From: an uncultured Eisenbergiella sp.
GTDB lineage: Bacteria; Bacillota; Clostridia; Lachnospirales; Lachnospiraceae
Direction of reading: 5' to 3'
NCBI GenBank assembly: GCA_910585455.1
Contig: CAJUEL010000044.1
Coordinates: forward strand, 1 to 36,940
Length of the DNA stretch: 36,940 nt
The notes beneath the pieces were generated by a model that made no database searches, was not told the DNA's origin, and worked only from the letters and a program-made list of their open reading frames with translations. This document shows, in pieces, positions 14,985 to 23,817 of the stretch (position 1 is its first letter; each line of letters starts with the position of its first letter). A program made the position numbers and the translations under genes.

Positions 14985-16324
14985 AAACAGCGTTACATAA
15001 CTATGATATTTTTCCAAAGGTGATACTGGTACATAAAACGGAAAGGATCACGATAAAGCCGCTTGGAGAGCATGCGGCCTTTTCGGGAGACTATGGGATT
15101 GTGATTTTGTCCATGGCGCATGGGCTGAAGGAGCATTATGCCGACAGGGATAATTACCGGGAGCTTTCTACATCGCCTGATGCGGACGGCTGTATCCGGT
15201 TTTCCGTCAGCTTTCCGGAGGAAAGCGAATATTTGATTCGTCTGATGCGGGGAGAAAAAACGATCGTTGAATTGTCGGTTTATGCGTTGGAGGAGGATAT
15301 GCGGGGCAGATACCCATACCGGGGGGATTTGCATATGCATACCTTCCGCTCGGACGGCGCCCAGTCCCCTGCGGTAGTTGTGGCTAACTACCGGCGTTAC
15401 GGATATGATTTCACCGTCATCAGCGACCATGGCAGATATTATCCGTCCCTGGAAGCGATCGACGCCTATCGGGATGTGCCCATCGGGATGGCGATTGTGG
15501 AGGGGGAGGAAATTCATCTGCCGGGAAATGATATCCACATTGTGAATTTCGGAAGCGACTACAGCGTGAACGGTCTTTTGGATTGTACGGATCAGAGCCG
15601 GGAAAGCGACAGGCGCGCCGTCATCGATAATCCGCCGCCGGTGCTGACCGAAGCGGCATATAGAGCCGAGGTCGATGCGCTGATGGAAACGCTGGATATT
15701 CCGGAGGGCATTGAAAAATATAATTATGCTTCCTGTGTATGGGCATATAACCATATCAGAAACGGCGGGGGCTTAGGGATATATCCGCACCCCTACTGGA
15801 AGTGTGACGGTCCTTATCATGTGCCGGAAACGCTTGGCGAATACCTGACAAAGACGCATCCCTTTGACGCGTTCGAGGTTTTGGGCGGCGAAAATTATTT
15901 TGAGCAAAACGGGTTTCAGATTCTGCGGTATTATGAAGACCGCGCAAAGGGAATCCAATATCCGATCGTCGGCTCCACGGACAGCCACAATTCCATTTTA
16001 GAGGATAACCGCAACGCCATGATTTGCTCCACCCTTGTGTTTGCGGCGGAAAATGAAAAGCACGCGCTTATTTCCGCGATCAGGGAAGAATATTCCGTGG
16101 CGGTGGACACGATTTCAAGGGAATATCGCCTGGTGGGGGATTTCAGACTGGTGAAATATGCCCGTTTTTTACTGGATGAATTTATGCCCCTGCACGATGA
16201 GCTGTGCTTTGAAGAGGGGAGGCTGATGAAGGCCTGGGCGGCCAGGGAGGAGGATGCCCGGGAAGGACTCCGGTTTATTTCCGGCAGAATGGAGAAGTTG
16301 TACAAAAAGTATTTTGCATTGTAA
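14981..16324 (+). CDS. PHP-domain metallohydrolase (CehA/McbA-like)
   Basis: This 447-residue protein has an N-terminal beta-rich domain of about 105 residues, then a PHP metal-dependent phosphoesterase domain. Motifs: GDLHMHTFRSDG (H118, H120), ISDHGRY, EGEEIHL, PHPYW and GSTDSHN, giving the usual multi-metal site. PHP proteins of this type hydrolyse phosphoesters or related esters. AGGAGG stands just before ATG 14981, which overlaps the GDPD stop. The pairing with a phosphodiesterase upstream of a sugar importer suggests sequential removal of a phospho-substituent from an imported glycan. That is an inference; the substrate is not known. Confidence 0.82.
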   Translation: MKTALHNYDIFPKVILVHKTERITIKPLGEHAAFSGDYGIVILSMAHGLKEHYADRDNYRELSTSPDADGCIRFSVSFPEESEYLIRLMRGEKTIVELSVYALEEDMRGRYPYRGDLHMHTFRSDGAQSPAVVVANYRRYGYDFTVISDHGRYYPSLEAIDAYRDVPIGMAIVEGEEIHLPGNDIHIVNFGSDYSVNGLLDCTDQSRESDRRAVIDNPPPVLTEAAYRAEVDALMETLDIPEGIEKYNYASCVWAYNHIRNGGGLGIYPHPYWKCDGPYHVPETLGEYLTKTHPFDAFEVLGGENYFEQNGFQILRYYEDRAKGIQYPIVGSTDSHNSILEDNRNAMICSTLVFAAENEKHALISAIREEYSVAVDTISREYRLVGDFRLVKYARFLLDEFMPLHDELCFEEGRLMKAWAAREEDAREGLRFISGRMEKLYKKYFAL

Positions 16325-16370
16325 AAGGGATTTTTGCTTTTGTAGAAATTGCTAGTGCCGTTTGAATATT

Positions 16371-16419
16371 TGTCCATTGTTATAATGCTTTTTGTCCCAT
16401 AAAATAGGATTATCCATTC
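16371..16419 (+). promoter_or_regulatory. Promoter region and repeated TRTCCATT sites before the permease gene
   Basis: TGTCCATT (16371-16378), TGTCCCAT (16393-16400) and TATCCATT (16411-16418) lie in a row; the first two are 22 nt apart. The last is part of AAAATAGGATTATCCATTC (16401-16419), matching 18 of 19 bases with 14169-14187. A TATAAT at 16381-16386 has no good -35 at 17 nt, as expected for an activator-dependent promoter. The element ends just before the ribosome binding site, so activation or repression cannot be decided from sequence. Confidence 0.5.
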
Positions 16420-16436
16420 CAGAGGAGGAAAAAGAT

Positions 16437-17390
16437 GTGAAAACAGCATCAGGGAAAAAAGCGAGAATGTCATCCGGTAAAAAAAAGTCATGGAAGGTGC
16501 TCCTGCGCCATTACTGGCCGCTGTATATAATGCTGATTCCGTGCGTGGTATATTACGCGGTAATCTGCTATGTGCCGATGGCCGGAAATGTGCTCGCGTT
16601 TAAGGATTATTCCTTCCGCAAGGGAATCTGGGGAAGCGACTGGGTCGGGCTGAAATATTTTAAAACGTTTTTTCACAGCTATGACTGCTGGCGGCTGATC
16701 AGGAATACCTTTGCGATTGGCTTTATCAAGACAATTCTCGAATTTCCCTTTGCGCTGATTCTGGCGCTGATGCTGAATGAAATCCGGAATATGAAATTCA
16801 AGAAGATATCGCAGACAATCACCTATCTGCCGCACTTTTTGTCAACGGTTATCGTTGTTACGATGCTGCAGAGAGTGCTGGCGCCCAATATCGGCATCTT
16901 AAATCAGATCATCAAAATATTTGGCGGCGAAGGAAGCACCTATTATTTGATGGAATCGAACTATTTTTACAGAATTTTGTTTTTGATGGATATCTGGCGT
17001 GGAATCGGATGGGGCTCCATCATATACCTGTCGGCGATCAGCGGGGTGGATCCGGAGCTGTATGAAGCGGCCGAGCTGGACGGGTGCGGCAAGTTAAAGA
17101 AAATGTGGCACATCACAATTCCCGGCATCCAGGGAACGGTCGGACTTTTGTTCATTATGGGAATCGGCGGCATTTTCTCATCCGGCTACGATCAGATCTG
17201 GCTGCTGCGGACGCCCGGTAACATGGCGCTGGCGGATACGCTGGACACCTATGTGGTGCGGATCGGCCTGCAGGGAGGACAGTTCGGGTATGCCAGCGCA
17301 ATCGGTCTGATACAGGGAATTGTGGGACTGGTCATGGTGGTGGTCTGTAATACAATCAGCAAGAAGATGACGGAAGTCAGCCTCTGGTGA
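16437..17390 (+). CDS. Sugar ABC transporter permease (LplB type)
   Basis: This predicted 318-residue inner-membrane permease of the CUT1 class has six hydrophobic segments and the EAA loop LYEAAELDGCGKLKKMWHIT, which contacts the ATPase. Sequence near the start (WPLYIMLIPCVVYYAVICYVPM, shortened family hallmark) is typical of LplB-like proteins importing complex oligosaccharides. GTG 16437 is chosen because GAGGAGG lies 8 nt upstream; the frame reaching back to 16392 has no ribosome binding site. It is followed by the binding protein and second permease. No ATPase gene is nearby, so a shared MsmX/MsmK-type ATPase elsewhere is expected. Confidence 0.9.
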   Translation: MKTASGKKARMSSGKKKSWKVLLRHYWPLYIMLIPCVVYYAVICYVPMAGNVLAFKDYSFRKGIWGSDWVGLKYFKTFFHSYDCWRLIRNTFAIGFIKTILEFPFALILALMLNEIRNMKFKKISQTITYLPHFLSTVIVVTMLQRVLAPNIGILNQIIKIFGGEGSTYYLMESNYFYRILFLMDIWRGIGWGSIIYLSAISGVDPELYEAAELDGCGKLKKMWHITIPGIQGTVGLLFIMGIGGIFSSGYDQIWLLRTPGNMALADTLDTYVVRIGLQGGQFGYASAIGLIQGIVGLVMVVVCNTISKKMTEVSLW

Positions 17391-17459
17391 GACGGCGGTA
17401 TTTTTGCAGTCATATATGTCTGCATGGATATAAAAACACAAACAGGAAGGGAGAAGGGT

Positions 17460-19253
17460 ATGAAAGCAAAACAATGGAAGCGCATGCTGGCGATTGGTCT
17501 TTCTGCGGTTATGACACTGTCTATACTGACAGGCTGCGGTGAAAAGGAAAGCGGGAATTCCGGCAATGCCGATGCTGCAGGGGAAACAGCGAAGCAGAGT
17601 ACAGAGCAGAATGAGGAAGCGGAGCAGACGGAATCGGATAAACCGGATACCTGGATCGCGGACAGGACAATCGTCATGCAGGTCTATGTGGACGATATCG
17701 GCTATGATATGCCCGACAATGTGAACGATACGCTCGTCATGCAGGAGCTGACCAGAAGGACGGGCATCAAGATTGATGTGCGTTATACGCCGGGGGACAG
17801 CGATTCCATGGTCATGGCGGCGCAGCTGGCATCGGGAAACATTCCGGATATGATTGTTGGATATCTGAATGACTCCACAAGAAAAGAGTTTCCGATCATT
17901 TCAAAAGCCGCAAGAGAAGGACTTTTTGCAGATTTGTCTGAAATGATGAAGAATACCAAAGTCTATAGCAAGTATTATGAGGACGGCTATCTGCCGAAGG
18001 ATACCTATAACAATATTGTATTCCGGGATGATTTCGGAGGCGCCGTATATTTCCTTCATTTGCAGATACAGGAGGAGGACCGCAGCGCTATCTGGGATCC
18101 GAACGAAAGTCTGCTGGGCGGCATGTACATTCAGAAGCGCATCGTGGATGATCTGGGAATCGATCCCACGTCCATCCGAACGCAGGATCAGCTGTATGAT
18201 CTGCTGGTTCGGATCAAGGAGGCCGGATATACCGATGATAATGGGAATGAGGTATGGCCCATGGGACCCAGATACTGGGGTGGTAATGCGGAAAGCCAGG
18301 AGCTGCTCGCGAAAAATGACAACTGGGGTGTGAGCGACGATTATAACATCACGGAAGACGGCAAGGTGCTTCATGAGGCGGAGACGGATTATGTATACAA
18401 AAAGATTGCGTTTTACAAGAAGCTGCTGGATGAAAATCTGGTAAATACGGAGTTTTTTACAATGGATGCGACCCGTACAGAAGAAGTTTCCAAGAGCAAG
18501 AATTCCGCGATCATCGCTAACGTACATTCTTATGTGGATGTGATTTATGGCAATGAGGACTGGCTGCCTTTAGGACCGCTGGAAGATATAGATGATTTTA
18601 ACGGAAGCTATTATAAGGGTAAGAATGGCTATGGCTTTGCGGCAATTTCCTCAGAAGCCGAAAATCCGGAGGAAATCCTGGCATTTCTTGATTATTTGTC
18701 CACATATGAGGGGCAGCTGCTCATTTATTATGGAATCGAAGGCGTGACATATGATATGGTGGACGGCTATCCCGTTTTGAAGGATGAGGTGAAGGAAAAA
18801 ATAGAAGCCGGCGATAAGGAATATCAGCGCGATGTAGTCGGCGCAAGATTTGGAGGCGACGGGCTCCTGGCGTTGGAATTTTTAGTCACAAACCGGAACA
18901 ACATTGACAATTTCGGTGAAAGCCGGCCCGGCATAGGCGCGACCGCTACGTTTGACCGTGCCGTCGAACTGGCAACGGAGTATCCGAGAGAAATGAAGCT
19001 TCTGGAAGGGCTGAATGCGATGGCATATTTAAATACGGAAGAGCTGGCAGAGGTGAAGGCGAATCTGGAATTATTGAATTACGACGAAATGCTTGTGCAG
19101 GCGATTTTTGAGAAGAATGATGCAGAGGTGACAAAAATTGTGGAAAATTTCCGCTCTCAGCTCAAGGCTGCAGGAGTGGAGGAATTTGAAGCGCATCTGG
19201 AAGAGGTTTATGCGGAGGATCCTTCCGCAATAAACTTTATCCCTCATAATTAA
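17460..19253 (+). CDS. Extracellular solute-binding lipoprotein for sugars
   Basis: This 597-residue lipoprotein has a basic N-terminus, a hydrophobic core and a lipobox ending LTGC at C26, followed by an acidic Ser/Gln/Glu-rich linker (about 28-60). The remainder is a large family 1 (LplA/YtcQ-like) solute-binding fold, as expected for uptake of long or branched glycans. ATG 17460 follows GGGAGAAGGG; an upstream ATG at 17424 would place extra polar residues before the signal. It lies between the two permease genes. The captured sugar cannot be named from the sequence. Confidence 0.92.
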   Translation: MKAKQWKRMLAIGLSAVMTLSILTGCGEKESGNSGNADAAGETAKQSTEQNEEAEQTESDKPDTWIADRTIVMQVYVDDIGYDMPDNVNDTLVMQELTRRTGIKIDVRYTPGDSDSMVMAAQLASGNIPDMIVGYLNDSTRKEFPIISKAAREGLFADLSEMMKNTKVYSKYYEDGYLPKDTYNNIVFRDDFGGAVYFLHLQIQEEDRSAIWDPNESLLGGMYIQKRIVDDLGIDPTSIRTQDQLYDLLVRIKEAGYTDDNGNEVWPMGPRYWGGNAESQELLAKNDNWGVSDDYNITEDGKVLHEAETDYVYKKIAFYKKLLDENLVNTEFFTMDATRTEEVSKSKNSAIIANVHSYVDVIYGNEDWLPLGPLEDIDDFNGSYYKGKNGYGFAAISSEAENPEEILAFLDYLSTYEGQLLIYYGIEGVTYDMVDGYPVLKDEVKEKIEAGDKEYQRDVVGARFGGDGLLALEFLVTNRNNIDNFGESRPGIGATATFDRAVELATEYPREMKLLEGLNAMAYLNTEELAEVKANLELLNYDEMLVQAIFEKNDAEVTKIVENFRSQLKAAGVEEFEAHLEEVYAEDPSAINFIPHN

Positions 19254-19281
19254 TCTGTACAGGAAGGGGATTGGTGTTAAC

Positions 19282-20217
19282 ATGCATGCCAAAGGAAAGT
19301 CGTCACGAATCAGAAAAATTAAAACAAACCCGGTTGATCAGTGTATTCAGGTGATTATTTATATCATGATCCTTGCGCTTTGCGCGGTCATTTTGCTGCC
19401 GTGCGTCAATATACTGGCTTTATCCTTTAACGATGGGGGAGATGCTGCCCGGGGCGGGGTATGGTTCTGGCCGAGGGTGTTCACCCTGGCAAATTATAAA
19501 GAGGTTTTTGCGGACGGAAGCATCACCAGAGCATACGGGATTACCCTGGCGAGAACGCTGATCGGAACCTTTTGCAGCCTGACGGTTACCGTATTGGCCG
19601 GCTTTGCGCTGATGGATAAGGGGCTGCCGGGGAGAAGGATCCTTTCCATGCTGATTACCTTTACGATGCTGTTTGGCGGCGGTACCATTCCAACCTATAT
19701 ACAGTACAACAATCTTCACCTGCTGGACAGCTTTTGGGTATATGTTGTTCCCGGGCTTGTGAGCGTAACCTATCTGATGATGGTGCGCACCTTTTTTGAG
19801 GGGATTCCGTCCAGTCTGGTGGAATCTGCGCAGCTGGATGGATGCGGCTTTTTCAAGATACTTTGGAAAATTATCCTTCCCTTGAGCAAACCTGTTTTGG
19901 CGGTTATCGGTCTTTATACGGCGGTAGGTCACTGGAATGACTGGTTTGCGGGCGCTTTCTATATGACGAGCAGCAAGCTGTGGCCGGTACAGACCGTTTT
20001 ACAGCAAATGCTGTCCAGGGCGATGGCGGCGGAATCGGGAGAGGATCTGGCGCAGATGACCGCGTCACAGGCAATCGCAAAGGCGGCGAATATGGTAACG
20101 TCGGATTCCCTGAAAATGGCGGCAGTTGTGATTACAACGGTTCCGATATTATGCGTATATCCCTTCGTGCAGAAATATTTCGCAAAGGGTGCAATGATTG
20201 GAGCGGTAAAGGGGTAA
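19282..20217 (+). CDS. Sugar ABC transporter permease (YtcP/LplC type)
   Basis: This 311-residue second permease of the importer has six membrane segments and the EAA loop VESAQLDGCGFFKILWKI. The TIPTYIQYNNLHLLDSFWVY segment and the long periplasmic-side loop before the last helix are typical of YtcP/LplC proteins. It pairs with the LplB-type permease to form the channel. AGGAAGGGG lies about 12 nt before ATG 19282, slightly long. A terminator follows at 20236-20268, closing the transporter transcript. Confidence 0.92.
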   Translation: MHAKGKSSRIRKIKTNPVDQCIQVIIYIMILALCAVILLPCVNILALSFNDGGDAARGGVWFWPRVFTLANYKEVFADGSITRAYGITLARTLIGTFCSLTVTVLAGFALMDKGLPGRRILSMLITFTMLFGGGTIPTYIQYNNLHLLDSFWVYVVPGLVSVTYLMMVRTFFEGIPSSLVESAQLDGCGFFKILWKIILPLSKPVLAVIGLYTAVGHWNDWFAGAFYMTSSKLWPVQTVLQQMLSRAMAAESGEDLAQMTASQAIAKAANMVTSDSLKMAAVVITTVPILCVYPFVQKYFAKGAMIGAVKG

Positions 20218-20235
20218 ATAAAAAATAACGGCAGG

Positions 20236-20268
20236 GCGGTGGAGAAAAGGGGCTCCACCGCTTTGTTT
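20236..20268 (+). terminator. Intrinsic terminator after the ABC transporter genes
   Basis: GCGGTGGAG (20236-20244) and CTCCACCGC (20253-20261) form a 9-bp GC-rich stem with an eight-base loop, followed by TTTGTTT. It separates transporter expression from the two-component genes. Confidence 0.85.
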
Positions 20269-20288
20269 GAATCATGAGAAGATGAAGA

Positions 20289-20317
20289 TTCCATTTTCAC
20301 GGCGTTTAAGGTATAAT
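20289..20317 (+). promoter_or_regulatory. Probable promoter of the two-component/catabolic operon
   Basis: TTCCAT (20289-20294), 17 nt, TATAAT (20312-20317). The -35 is a partial match. A GC-rich leader of about 65 nt, with a self-complementary GCCGGCGCCGGGC segment, precedes the GGGGGA ribosome binding site of the kinase gene. Confidence 0.5.
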
Positions 20318-20391
20318 ATCAATAGATATCGTGCCGGCGCCGGGCGAAGCGGGCGCGCATCGCGGGATGTATATGTCTGGGGGATGCTTAT

Positions 20392-22140
20392 ATGAAGCTG
20401 AGAGGGAGATATTCACATACAATTTTTAAGCAGCTGGTAAGCTTCACCCTGCTCATCGGCGTTGTGCCTCTTATCATCATCAGCATCATTCAGTTTGACA
20501 GAATGAAGAAAATGGCGGAGGAGGAAATGATCCGTTCGCATCAGCAGGTGATTTCCCAATATATGAAGAGCGTGGAGGAAAAGCTGACGCAGTACCAGTA
20601 CAAAATTGCGCTGACCTCCAACAGCACCGTAATACAGGAGGAAATGCTGAATGCGGAAGCGAACCCGTATACGAAAGGCGCGCGGATCAGTGAAGAGGTG
20701 ACGAAATATCTGATGCTGGAGCAGACGGGAGAGGTGAGCAGCTGTATGGTTTATTCCATGCTTGAGGAGCTTCCGGTCTATGGAAAGCGCGTGAGCATGA
20801 TCTCCAATGCGCAGCGGGAAGGGTGGTATCGGCAGGACGGAGCGCTGGAAAACGGCTGGTATACGTACTATGCATGGGGAATAGAAACGGGTCTGCTCGC
20901 CATGGTGCGGGAAATCATCAGCTATGATTATACCGATCTGAGTGTGAGAAAGCTGGGAATCGTAAAGCTGGACATCAGGCTCAGGGAGCTTTTTGAACCG
21001 GCGAAGGCCAATGACAGCGACAGCTTTTTTGTGCTGCTGTATGACGATTCCGATACGGAGGTGTATCGTTCGGATGGACTGGAGGAGAACGTTTTTGCGC
21101 AGTTTCTGAAAAGCAAAGAACGGGAGAATGGCGGAAGCGAAAGCCCCGTCATATTGGAGCCCTATATCATCTATCAGGAATGCCTGGAGGATTACGGGAT
21201 TTGGCTGCTTTTTCTGTTCGAAAACAGCGAATTGCTCGGCATCAGAGGAGAGGTGTTTTCCTGGATTTTCCCGGCGATTTTTGTGATTGCCGTTCTGGTC
21301 ATTGGAATGTCCTTTTATTATACCAGAAATTTTTCACAGCGCGTTCAGCTCCTGCTGGGAAAAATCCGCAGTGTGGAAAGCGGTGATTTATGCGTGCGGG
21401 AGTCCATTGAGGGAAATGATGAAATTGCTGCGCTGGATAAGGAATTTGGTCACATGGTGCGCGAGCTGAACCGGCTGATCGAGAAAAATTACATTCAGCA
21501 GCTGGAAAATAAAGAAACGCAGCTGCGGAACCTGCAGCTGCAGATCAATCCCCATTTTCTGTATAACACGCTGGAGACCATAAGCTCCATGGCGGCGATC
21601 AATCATTCCTTCGCCATTTGCGATATATGTGAGAAGCTGGGGGAGGTTTTCCGATACAGTCTCGGGAAAAACTATGATGAATTTGTGACGGTGGAGCAGG
21701 AAATTCATCATACGCAGAATTATATTTTTATTCAGCAGATCAGGTTTTCCAATCGCTTTAAGGTGGTTTATCATCTGGATAAAAGCCTTTCACAAAAAAG
21801 GGTCCTCCGCTTTATCCTGCAGCCAATTGTGGAAAATGCGATTTTGCATGGGCTGGCGAACCTGCCGGAGGAAGGCGTGCTGGAAATTTCGACGCGCATG
21901 GAGGAGGAATGCCTGGTGATTGGCATTGAAGACAGCGGGGTAGGGATGAGCCTGGAGAAAATGGAGGAGCTCCGGAAATATATAGACGCTGCGCAGGCCT
22001 TCGATGAGAAAAAGCACAGTATCGGCGTGAGAAATGTACATCAGCGGATAAAAATGGCCTGTGGAGAACAATTCGGAATCCGGATTTCTGGCGCGCTTCA
22101 TCAGGGGAGCTGCTTTGAGCTGTGGCTGCCGCTTTTATAA
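20392..22140 (+). CDS. YesM-type sensor histidine kinase
   Basis: This 582-residue membrane kinase of the LytS/YesM class has a first transmembrane helix at about 14-36 and an extracellular dCache-like sensor domain (about 37-285). A second helix follows at about 288-310, then HAMP (about 315-365), the His_kinase domain (PF06580) and an HATPase_c domain (about 470-582). The phosphoacceptor H388 lies in LQLQINPHFLYNTLE. The N-box is VENAILHGL and the G-box is DSGVGM. It probably senses the glycan, or its binding-protein complex, outside the cell. It is followed after 18 nt by its response regulator. Confidence 0.93.
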   Translation: MKLRGRYSHTIFKQLVSFTLLIGVVPLIIISIIQFDRMKKMAEEEMIRSHQQVISQYMKSVEEKLTQYQYKIALTSNSTVIQEEMLNAEANPYTKGARISEEVTKYLMLEQTGEVSSCMVYSMLEELPVYGKRVSMISNAQREGWYRQDGALENGWYTYYAWGIETGLLAMVREIISYDYTDLSVRKLGIVKLDIRLRELFEPAKANDSDSFFVLLYDDSDTEVYRSDGLEENVFAQFLKSKERENGGSESPVILEPYIIYQECLEDYGIWLLFLFENSELLGIRGEVFSWIFPAIFVIAVLVIGMSFYYTRNFSQRVQLLLGKIRSVESGDLCVRESIEGNDEIAALDKEFGHMVRELNRLIEKNYIQQLENKETQLRNLQLQINPHFLYNTLETISSMAAINHSFAICDICEKLGEVFRYSLGKNYDEFVTVEQEIHHTQNYIFIQQIRFSNRFKVVYHLDKSLSQKRVLRFILQPIVENAILHGLANLPEEGVLEISTRMEEECLVIGIEDSGVGMSLEKMEELRKYIDAAQAFDEKKHSIGVRNVHQRIKMACGEQFGIRISGALHQGSCFELWLPLL

Positions 22141-22158
22141 ATAAGGGAGATACGGGAT

Positions 22159-23787
22159 ATGGGCTACCGACTATTGATCATAGATGATGAGGAGCTGATT
22201 CGCAAGGGGGTATTGGCACGGCTTGACTACCTGCGGATTGAACTGGAAGATGCCCAGGAAGCGGCCGGAGGGCGCGAGGCGCTGGCATTGCTGGAGGAGG
22301 AGCCGGCCGACATTGTGCTTACCGATATCCGGATGCCGGATATGGACGGGCTTGCCTTTATTGAAGAGGCGAGGAAGCGGTGGCCGCTGATGAAATTTGT
22401 GGTAATCAGCGGTTATGCGGAATTTGAATATGCGGAGCGTTCGCTGGAGCTTGGGGTGTCCGCCTATCTTTTGAAGCCGATATCGAATGATGCCTTAAAG
22501 GACGTGATGGAAAAGCTGTTTACTGCAATCCGTGATGAGGACAGCGTCAGAAAAACGCTGCTCGAACAGGCGAAGCTGGAAAATCAACGGAAGGAATATT
22601 TGCTGGAAACGGAAATTAACGGTCTGCTGGGAGAACGGGAAAAGCCGTATTTAGAGAAAGATATTTATCCGGCGTTATATGAACGCTGTCCGCAGATGCT
22701 GGATGGCGGAGCGGGGAAATTTCTTGTTGTCATCATCAATATTGACGCGCGCAGCTATGAGCAAAGCAGGTTTCAGCGGGAAGACCGGGAGCTTTTGCGG
22801 TTTGCCATCAGGAACGTTTTTGATGAACTGCCCAGCCCCTGCGAAAAAGTGATCGTGAATAATCTGAACAAGAAGGACCAGCTGTATGCGTTGTTTTGGG
22901 GAAAGCAGGAAAAACAGCTGCGGGGAGAGGTGGAGCGGATTTTTTTGAAGATGAAGAGCCTTCTGGAATATAAAATGTCCCTTTACCTGACCTTTGGCGT
23001 CAGCAGCGCCTCTGCGCATGTCAATGAAAGCAGCTGCCGGGAAGCGAAGGAGGCGCTCTATCAGAGAGTCATATATGGACGTTCCAATCTGTATTTTTAT
23101 GAGGATATGCTCATGATTCAAAAGATACAGTTTCCGGTGATGGAATTGAACCTGTTGCAGCAGTATCTGCAGCGCAGAGATTTGGATAATATCCGGGTCA
23201 TGATATGGGAAATTTTTTCCGGGGAAAGAATTTTAAAATATCATGCCCCGTATGTGCGCATGATCTGGATTCGCATACTGAATCTTCTGATTCACAATCT
23301 GGGAGAAAGCGCAAACCGCCCGGAAGTTGTCAAAAAGATGCTGGATGGGTTTTCGGTATCGGAGGAAATTGACCGGATTGAGGAATTGCAGGATCGATAT
23401 GTGCAGCTGGTGATTGACTGTATGGGAGATGAGAACCCTGGAGAGGCCAATGCCAGAAGTAAGGTTCAGCTTGCGGTTCATTATATCGATCAGCACTATA
23501 ATGAAGATATTTCGGTAAATGAGCTGGCGGAACGTTACGGCATGAGCTCTAACTATTTTTCCTCACTTTTTAAAAAGGAAATGCAGCAGTCAACCGTCGC
23601 TTATATTACAAATCTGCGGATTGCAAAGGCCATGGAATATTTGCAGAGGACGGACAAAAGCGTGGTGGAAATTGCCCGGAATGTGGGCTATGAAGACTGC
23701 AATTACTTTTTCCGGGTTTTCAAAAAGGAGGCCGGCGTAACGCCGCAGCAGTATCGGGCAGGAAAAGGTGGTAAAATAAAACAATAA
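22159..23787 (+). CDS. YesN-type response regulator, AraC family
   Basis: This 542-residue protein has an N-terminal receiver domain (1-125) with acidic pocket DDE at 9-11, phosphoacceptor D56 in VLTDIRMPD, and the conserved lysine in LLKPIS. A middle domain of about 300 residues lacks a known name. The C-terminal AraC double helix-turn-helix (about 435-538) includes LAERYGMSSNYFSSLFKKEM and VGYEDCNYFFRVFKKEAGVT. It should act on the neighbouring promoters; the TRTCCATT repeats at 14157-14187 and 16371-16419 are candidate sites. It is followed after 30 nt by a sugar kinase. Confidence 0.93.
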   Translation: MGYRLLIIDDEELIRKGVLARLDYLRIELEDAQEAAGGREALALLEEEPADIVLTDIRMPDMDGLAFIEEARKRWPLMKFVVISGYAEFEYAERSLELGVSAYLLKPISNDALKDVMEKLFTAIRDEDSVRKTLLEQAKLENQRKEYLLETEINGLLGEREKPYLEKDIYPALYERCPQMLDGGAGKFLVVIINIDARSYEQSRFQREDRELLRFAIRNVFDELPSPCEKVIVNNLNKKDQLYALFWGKQEKQLRGEVERIFLKMKSLLEYKMSLYLTFGVSSASAHVNESSCREAKEALYQRVIYGRSNLYFYEDMLMIQKIQFPVMELNLLQQYLQRRDLDNIRVMIWEIFSGERILKYHAPYVRMIWIRILNLLIHNLGESANRPEVVKKMLDGFSVSEEIDRIEELQDRYVQLVIDCMGDENPGEANARSKVQLAVHYIDQHYNEDISVNELAERYGMSSNYFSSLFKKEMQQSTVAYITNLRIAKAMEYLQRTDKSVVEIARNVGYEDCNYFFRVFKKEAGVTPQQYRAGKGGKIKQ

Positions 23788-23817
23788 AAGAAAAAAGAAA
23801 GGGGGCAGATTGTCAGG

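Noticed and set aside
16392..16436. Upstream extension of the LplB-type permease to 16392
   Set aside because: It would start at TTG within the repeated regulatory element and has no ribosome binding site. GTG 16437 has GAGGAGG.
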